NCBI GenBank assembly: GCA_023053685.1
Contig: JALIGW010000001.1
Span: forward strand, 229,533,434 to 229,597,433
Reading direction: 5' to 3'
DNA: 64,000 nt
Origin: Diadophis punctatus similis
Lineage: Eukaryota > Chordata > Lepidosauria > Squamata > Dipsadidae
Both the position numbers and the translations under genes were made by a program. The notes beneath the pieces were generated by a model. The model did not search any database. It was not told the DNA's origin and saw nothing but the letters and a program-made list of their open reading frames with translations. Positions within the stretch are counted from its first letter, which is position 1. Each line of letters begins with the position of its first letter. This document shows positions 60,000 to 64,000 of the stretch, in pieces.

Positions 60000-61270
60000 A
60001 TTCTGGAGCCCCTTCCTTACATTCAGCTCAGTTAGCTCCTGGACAGCATATTTGAACTGATGCATACTACATGAGCCAGTCAGTTTGGGACATAACATAC
60101 CCAAAAAGAATATATAAAAACCACATATTTTTAATGCCTTGTTTTAACAGTCTCATTTTATTAACTTTATATAATTAAGGAAATGTTCTCTCTAGCATTG
60201 ATTTTTAAGCTCTCTGGCATCCAGAATTTTGAGTAATTGTACTTTACAATCAGGAATACATGAAGCTGTTTACTTTTACACTGAGTTTCCAGGAACTACA
60301 TTTGTTAGTTCATGATTTCTTTTTTTAAAAAAGTACTTCTGGCAAACAACTCTCCTCTATTTATTATAAGTAATTTTGATATCAGTAGTAGATTATAAAA
60401 TCAGATTTGTACAACATTGCAACAATATAATTGCTGATAGAATGTCAAAGGAAATTTATTGTCCTCATTTCTCTAGGGGACACTTCATCCACTATGGAAT
60501 TTTTTTTTATTGTAGTTACTCAACATTTTTCCTTCCCTTATTTGGGTCATTTAATCACAAATTACTTCTACCATCTTCTAATGTCAATGTGCTGATATAA
60601 AAATAATGAATTCAGACTTTATATTGCCAGAAGAATGGATCATTAATGCTATAGGTCCCTAATGAAGAAGAGCACTTAGTTTAATTGTTTAAATCTTTCC
60701 TTCCCTCATTTTTTTGGGGAAGGAAAGGTGGCAAATCTTTGGATGTCTTAATCGCCTAACTGTATTTTTCACAGATGAAAGTAAATTGCAAATATGTGGT
60801 GCTCAGAAGTCTATAGCTAAATTCAAATAGGATTGTACAATGTGGTTCTGAAATATATAATCTTGCAACCTCAAATCCTGTTTCCCCTTCTCTGGGACCT
60901 AAGGGTGGGTTTGCTAGTTGCATGAAGTTATCATGTGGTTTGTCTCAGCATGAACCTAGTCACTGTGATTTGTTCATCATGATTCAGCCACAAAGTACAA
61001 GTTTGAAGAAAATTGGTTGGATAAGTCCAGATTTGTTTCCCCCCACCCACCCTCTTTCTCTGGCTTGTGGCTTGGAATTTTCAATAAACCAAATTCTCCT
61101 TCTGTCTAGTCAGACAGCTGAGAACTCGGGATTAGGATATCTACATGCAATGCAGTCTTGGGTGAATGACTGAATGAATGTCAGAAAGGGCAAGGCTTGT
61201 CACGCCTTGCCTGTGTGAAGGTGGGTTTGTCCAATCACTACACCAGAAATGTCTTTGAACCCCATAAAGC
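60000..61270. other. No feature seen
   Basis: AT-rich sequence without recognised repeat or exon. Confidence 0.45.
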
Positions 61271-61278
61271 TCCCATAG

Positions 61279-61621
61279 CAGGGGTGGGTTCCTACTTATC
61301 TCGCTGCCGATTCGCTTCTTCCCACGCTGCGTGGGCGCGCCTTGCACGCACACGCGCAAGCCCAGTGCCAAAAAATCCGGAAAAAAACCTCAAAAACAAG
61401 ATGGCGACCGCATGCACAGTGCTGGAAACTTGGCTTCTGCCCATGCTCAGAAGAAAAATAAAATTAAATTTTTTTAAAAATTTTTTAAAAATAAAGAAAA
61501 AAGATGGTGGCACCTACGGACCAGCACCGACCGAACCGGGTTGGTGATGTCATTGTGATGTCACCAGTGGGTCGCTACCGGTTTGGGCAAACCACTCTGA
61601 ACCGGGAGGAACCCACCCCTG
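61279..61621. mobile_element. hAT MITE (343 bp)
   Basis: Ends caggggtgggttcctac and ggaggaacccacccctg; perfect duplication TCCCATAG at 61271-61278 and 61622-61629. Interior has a T/A-rich stretch flanked by CpG-rich arms. Confidence 0.88.
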
Positions 61622-61629
61622 TCCCATAG

Positions 61630-62800
61630 TCATTCTAAGAAGAGAAAAATGTTGAGGGGCTGCAACATACTTTTTCCTTTGAAAATGTGCGAAAAGAAAG
61701 AGAGATAGACAAAGAGAGAAAGAGGGAAAGACAATGCTGATGTGGCAGAGGGCATCCTGGGAAGAGATGATTAATAGAAAACAACTTTCAATTTGTCTGC
61801 AGGTGTTGACTAGCCCTGACTACTGTGACGTCATTTGTGAATATGCAAATCCATCCATAGCAACCATTTTGTGAGAGCACTCACAATGGGCTTTCAACAT
61901 ACCAAATGTACCTTGTAGCAGCCCCAAATTATATGTCCTGGTTATTGTGATAAAGTGCTGATGTTTGGGCAACGACTCTTACTTAGACTGTTGCTTTGGG
62001 CCAAAAGGTTTGTCATTTCATTTGGAGTCATTTTCTAAATTTGCACAACTAAATTAACTTTTAACTAGTCTAAAAAAAGATGCTTGGGACTGGGGAGTTT
62101 ACAATGATTGATAAGAAAAAAAACGTATACAGGATCCACATAAGTATTTCTATTGAAGCATAATTTGTTTCAATTATTAGGAATTTTATTTAACAGAACA
62201 ACCAACCATTCCTATACCTAAATAAGTGCATTGAACTCCAGATATATCCATACAGGATTACATCAGAAGTATAAACTGTCCGCTAAACATTTACTTGCTT
62301 TATGACCTAGAATAAAAATTAGCAAGAGTTGTTTTTCCTTTTCATCTTTGCTCTATTTTGATTCAATATTCACAGGGATGATGGGCTTCTCAAATTTGTC
62401 CAAAGGTGTTTTATTGTTTGATCTAATTGCTTGCATTTGAGAATCAAGTTAATGATTTCATTTTTTTTTAGTTTATGCCTTATTTAAACATTTATGAAAA
62501 ACTGCATGGAATGAACCAGTTACATTTTATGAGACACCAACTTCTCGGTACACAGGACTGTATGCCGCACACACAGTTGTTTGCACAGGAGAGTAGTGAC
62601 AGTGTATGAACAGGAACAGGAACATACTGAATGGCTTAGTAAAATGAACTCAGTGCCCACTGCCTGCTGTGAATGGTGTTCCATTGCAGAACAATTGCAG
62701 AATCTAAAGCTTAATCTAAGCCCCAGTACCCTGAAATATGGGCTGCTTTAGGGCTTCAGTTTTTCACTGTTCCTTTTTAATATCTAAATGAAGCTGCTGG
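61630..62800. other. No feature seen
   Basis: No recognised repeat or exon. Confidence 0.45.
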
Positions 62801-62804
62801 TTGA

Positions 62805-63818
62805 CGTCATTCAATGGCATGGGATGCAATATCATCAGTATGTTGATGATAACCAATTATATATCTCCAACCTGAGCTGGGCAGGTGATGCTGTTGTAGT
62901 GCTGTCCGAGTGCCTGGAGGTTGAGAGGCTCTGAAACAACTTTGACTCCATCTTGACAAAACAGAGAGACCTTGGGTTTTGGTGCCCCAGGGTCTGGTGA
63001 TATGTCATCTTTGACTCTGGATGGAATTTGCATTTCCCCTAACTGAGCTGGTGTGCAGTTTGAAGGTCCTCATGAACTCACAGCTCCTACTTGAGGAGCA
63101 ATTGGGAGATATTTACACAGTTGGGAGATATTTACACAGTTGGGAGATATTTACACAGTTGGGATATATTTACACAGTGTGGGAGATATTTACACAGATT
63201 CGTCTTGTGTGTCAATTGCACCCTTTTTTGGACTGGGAAGCCCTGCTCATGGTCACTCATGTTTGGGTCATTTCCCATCTGGGCTGCTGCAATGTGCTGT
63301 ATGTGAGGCTGTTCTTGAAGGCCACCTGGAAGCTACAACTGATCCAGAATGCAGTGGCATGCACAGAATTGGGCACTCTTAGGTTTGGTCATGGTATGTC
63401 CCTGTTGCAGGAGCTGTACTGGCTCCTAGTTTCTTTTTGGGTGGAATTTAAAGGTACTCCAGGTCCCTTCCCTGAAATGTTGCCATCTAGTGGGACCTAC
63501 TTTAGGAAGTGAGCCTTTTCTGTACCTGCCCTACCTTGTGGAACAGCATTCCCCCTGATGATCCAGCAGGCCCCACCCTTTTAGCATTCTGGAAGGCAAA
63601 CAAAACCTGGCACTCTACCCAGGCACTGTGATAGAGTGATGGGAGCCTATGGATGGTTGTTGGGTCATCCTAGAAGATGACTGAGGCATTGGGTTATTTT
63701 AGTTCTTGGTTTTACTTTTGTTTTATGGTTCTATGGTTGGCAGTTTTATTCGTGTTGTGAGCCACTCAGGGTTTCTTTTTAAAATGGACAGTCATAATTA
63801 AATAAATGAATAAATAAA
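62805..63818 (+). mobile_element. Old L2 LINE fragment
   Basis: Begins with a decayed reverse transcriptase motif (QYVDDNQLYIS), continues with VCQLHPFLDWEALLMVTHVW and ends in an AATAAATGAATAAATAAAA tail. Heavily mutated and interrupted by a short tandem array. Confidence 0.75.
63105..63197. repeat. Five-copy short tandem array
   Basis: ttgggagatatttacacag (19 bp) is repeated about five times inside the L2 fragment; one unit reads gggatatatttacacag and the last gtgtgggagatatttacac. Confidence 0.92.
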
Positions 63819-63823
63819 ATGTT

Positions 63824-64000
63824 GAACCCTATAGGTCTATCTTATCTCCTAGACAACTTGCTGACTAGTTATGCACATGCAGAAACATAGTTATTGGTTG
63901 TTTTTACTGATACCTTACAAACACTGAACAAGAGAAACAATAATCTAAATGAGACATTACTCAAATCAGACATTACAGATATGCAAAAACACGTAAATAG
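63824..64000. other. No feature seen
   Basis: Right edge of the window, AT-rich. Confidence 0.4.

Noticed and set aside
61279..61621. CpG-rich patch considered as a promoter island
   Set aside because: It is a hAT element with a perfect 8-bp duplication; nothing adjacent looks like a transcription unit.

Overview
The window is vertebrate nuclear DNA, most probably from a snake. The clues are the repeats: squamate tRNA-derived SINEs, CR1 (L3-type) LINE tails that run straight into ATTCT pentamer microsatellites, L2 elements ending in AATA repeats, squamate L1 3' ends, a degraded BovB-type fragment, a Penelope-like fragment and many short hAT elements. The species call is an inference from repeat families I recognise, not from a search.

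One host gene is present: the 5' half of a gel-forming mucin on the minus strand, which I identify as MUC6. Eleven exons can be placed between position 38101 (start codon) and 561. All have GT-AG borders, the reading frame stays open, and together they give 449 codons: signal peptide, first VWD domain, first C8 domain, first TIL domain, the linking cysteine-rich module and the start of the second VWD domain. The gene continues past the left edge. A TATA box sits about 100 bp upstream of the start codon. Introns range from about 0.76 kb to 14.8 kb and are full of transposons; the longest (intron 2) separates a 36-bp micro-exon from exon 3.

To the right of 38.2 kb I see no host exon. In mammals MUC6 and MUC2 lie head to head, so this would be the MUC6-MUC2 intergenic space, and the roughly 26 kb shown is almost all mobile DNA. 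In order it holds CR1 fragments, a terminal-inverted-repeat element with internal minisatellite, a nested hAT/LINE, a 5.9-kb GC-rich inverted-repeat element at 45.5-51.4 kb, hAT elements, an internally deleted mariner, a Penelope fragment, two solo LTRs, a nearly complete L2 reverse transcriptase and another old L2.

The most unusual item is the 45.5-51.4 kb element. It has nearly identical inverted termini carrying a TATA-like box. Near its left end are two internal segments that each join the reverse complement of its left end to the reverse complement of its right end. That is the layout of a DIRS-type retrotransposon (inverted terminal repeats plus an internal complementary region), but I cannot recognise a full reverse transcriptase inside it. 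Next most notable are the deeply palindromic hAT elements, many with perfect 8-bp target duplications, and a three-copy TA-flanked element family whose internal minisatellite varies in copy number.
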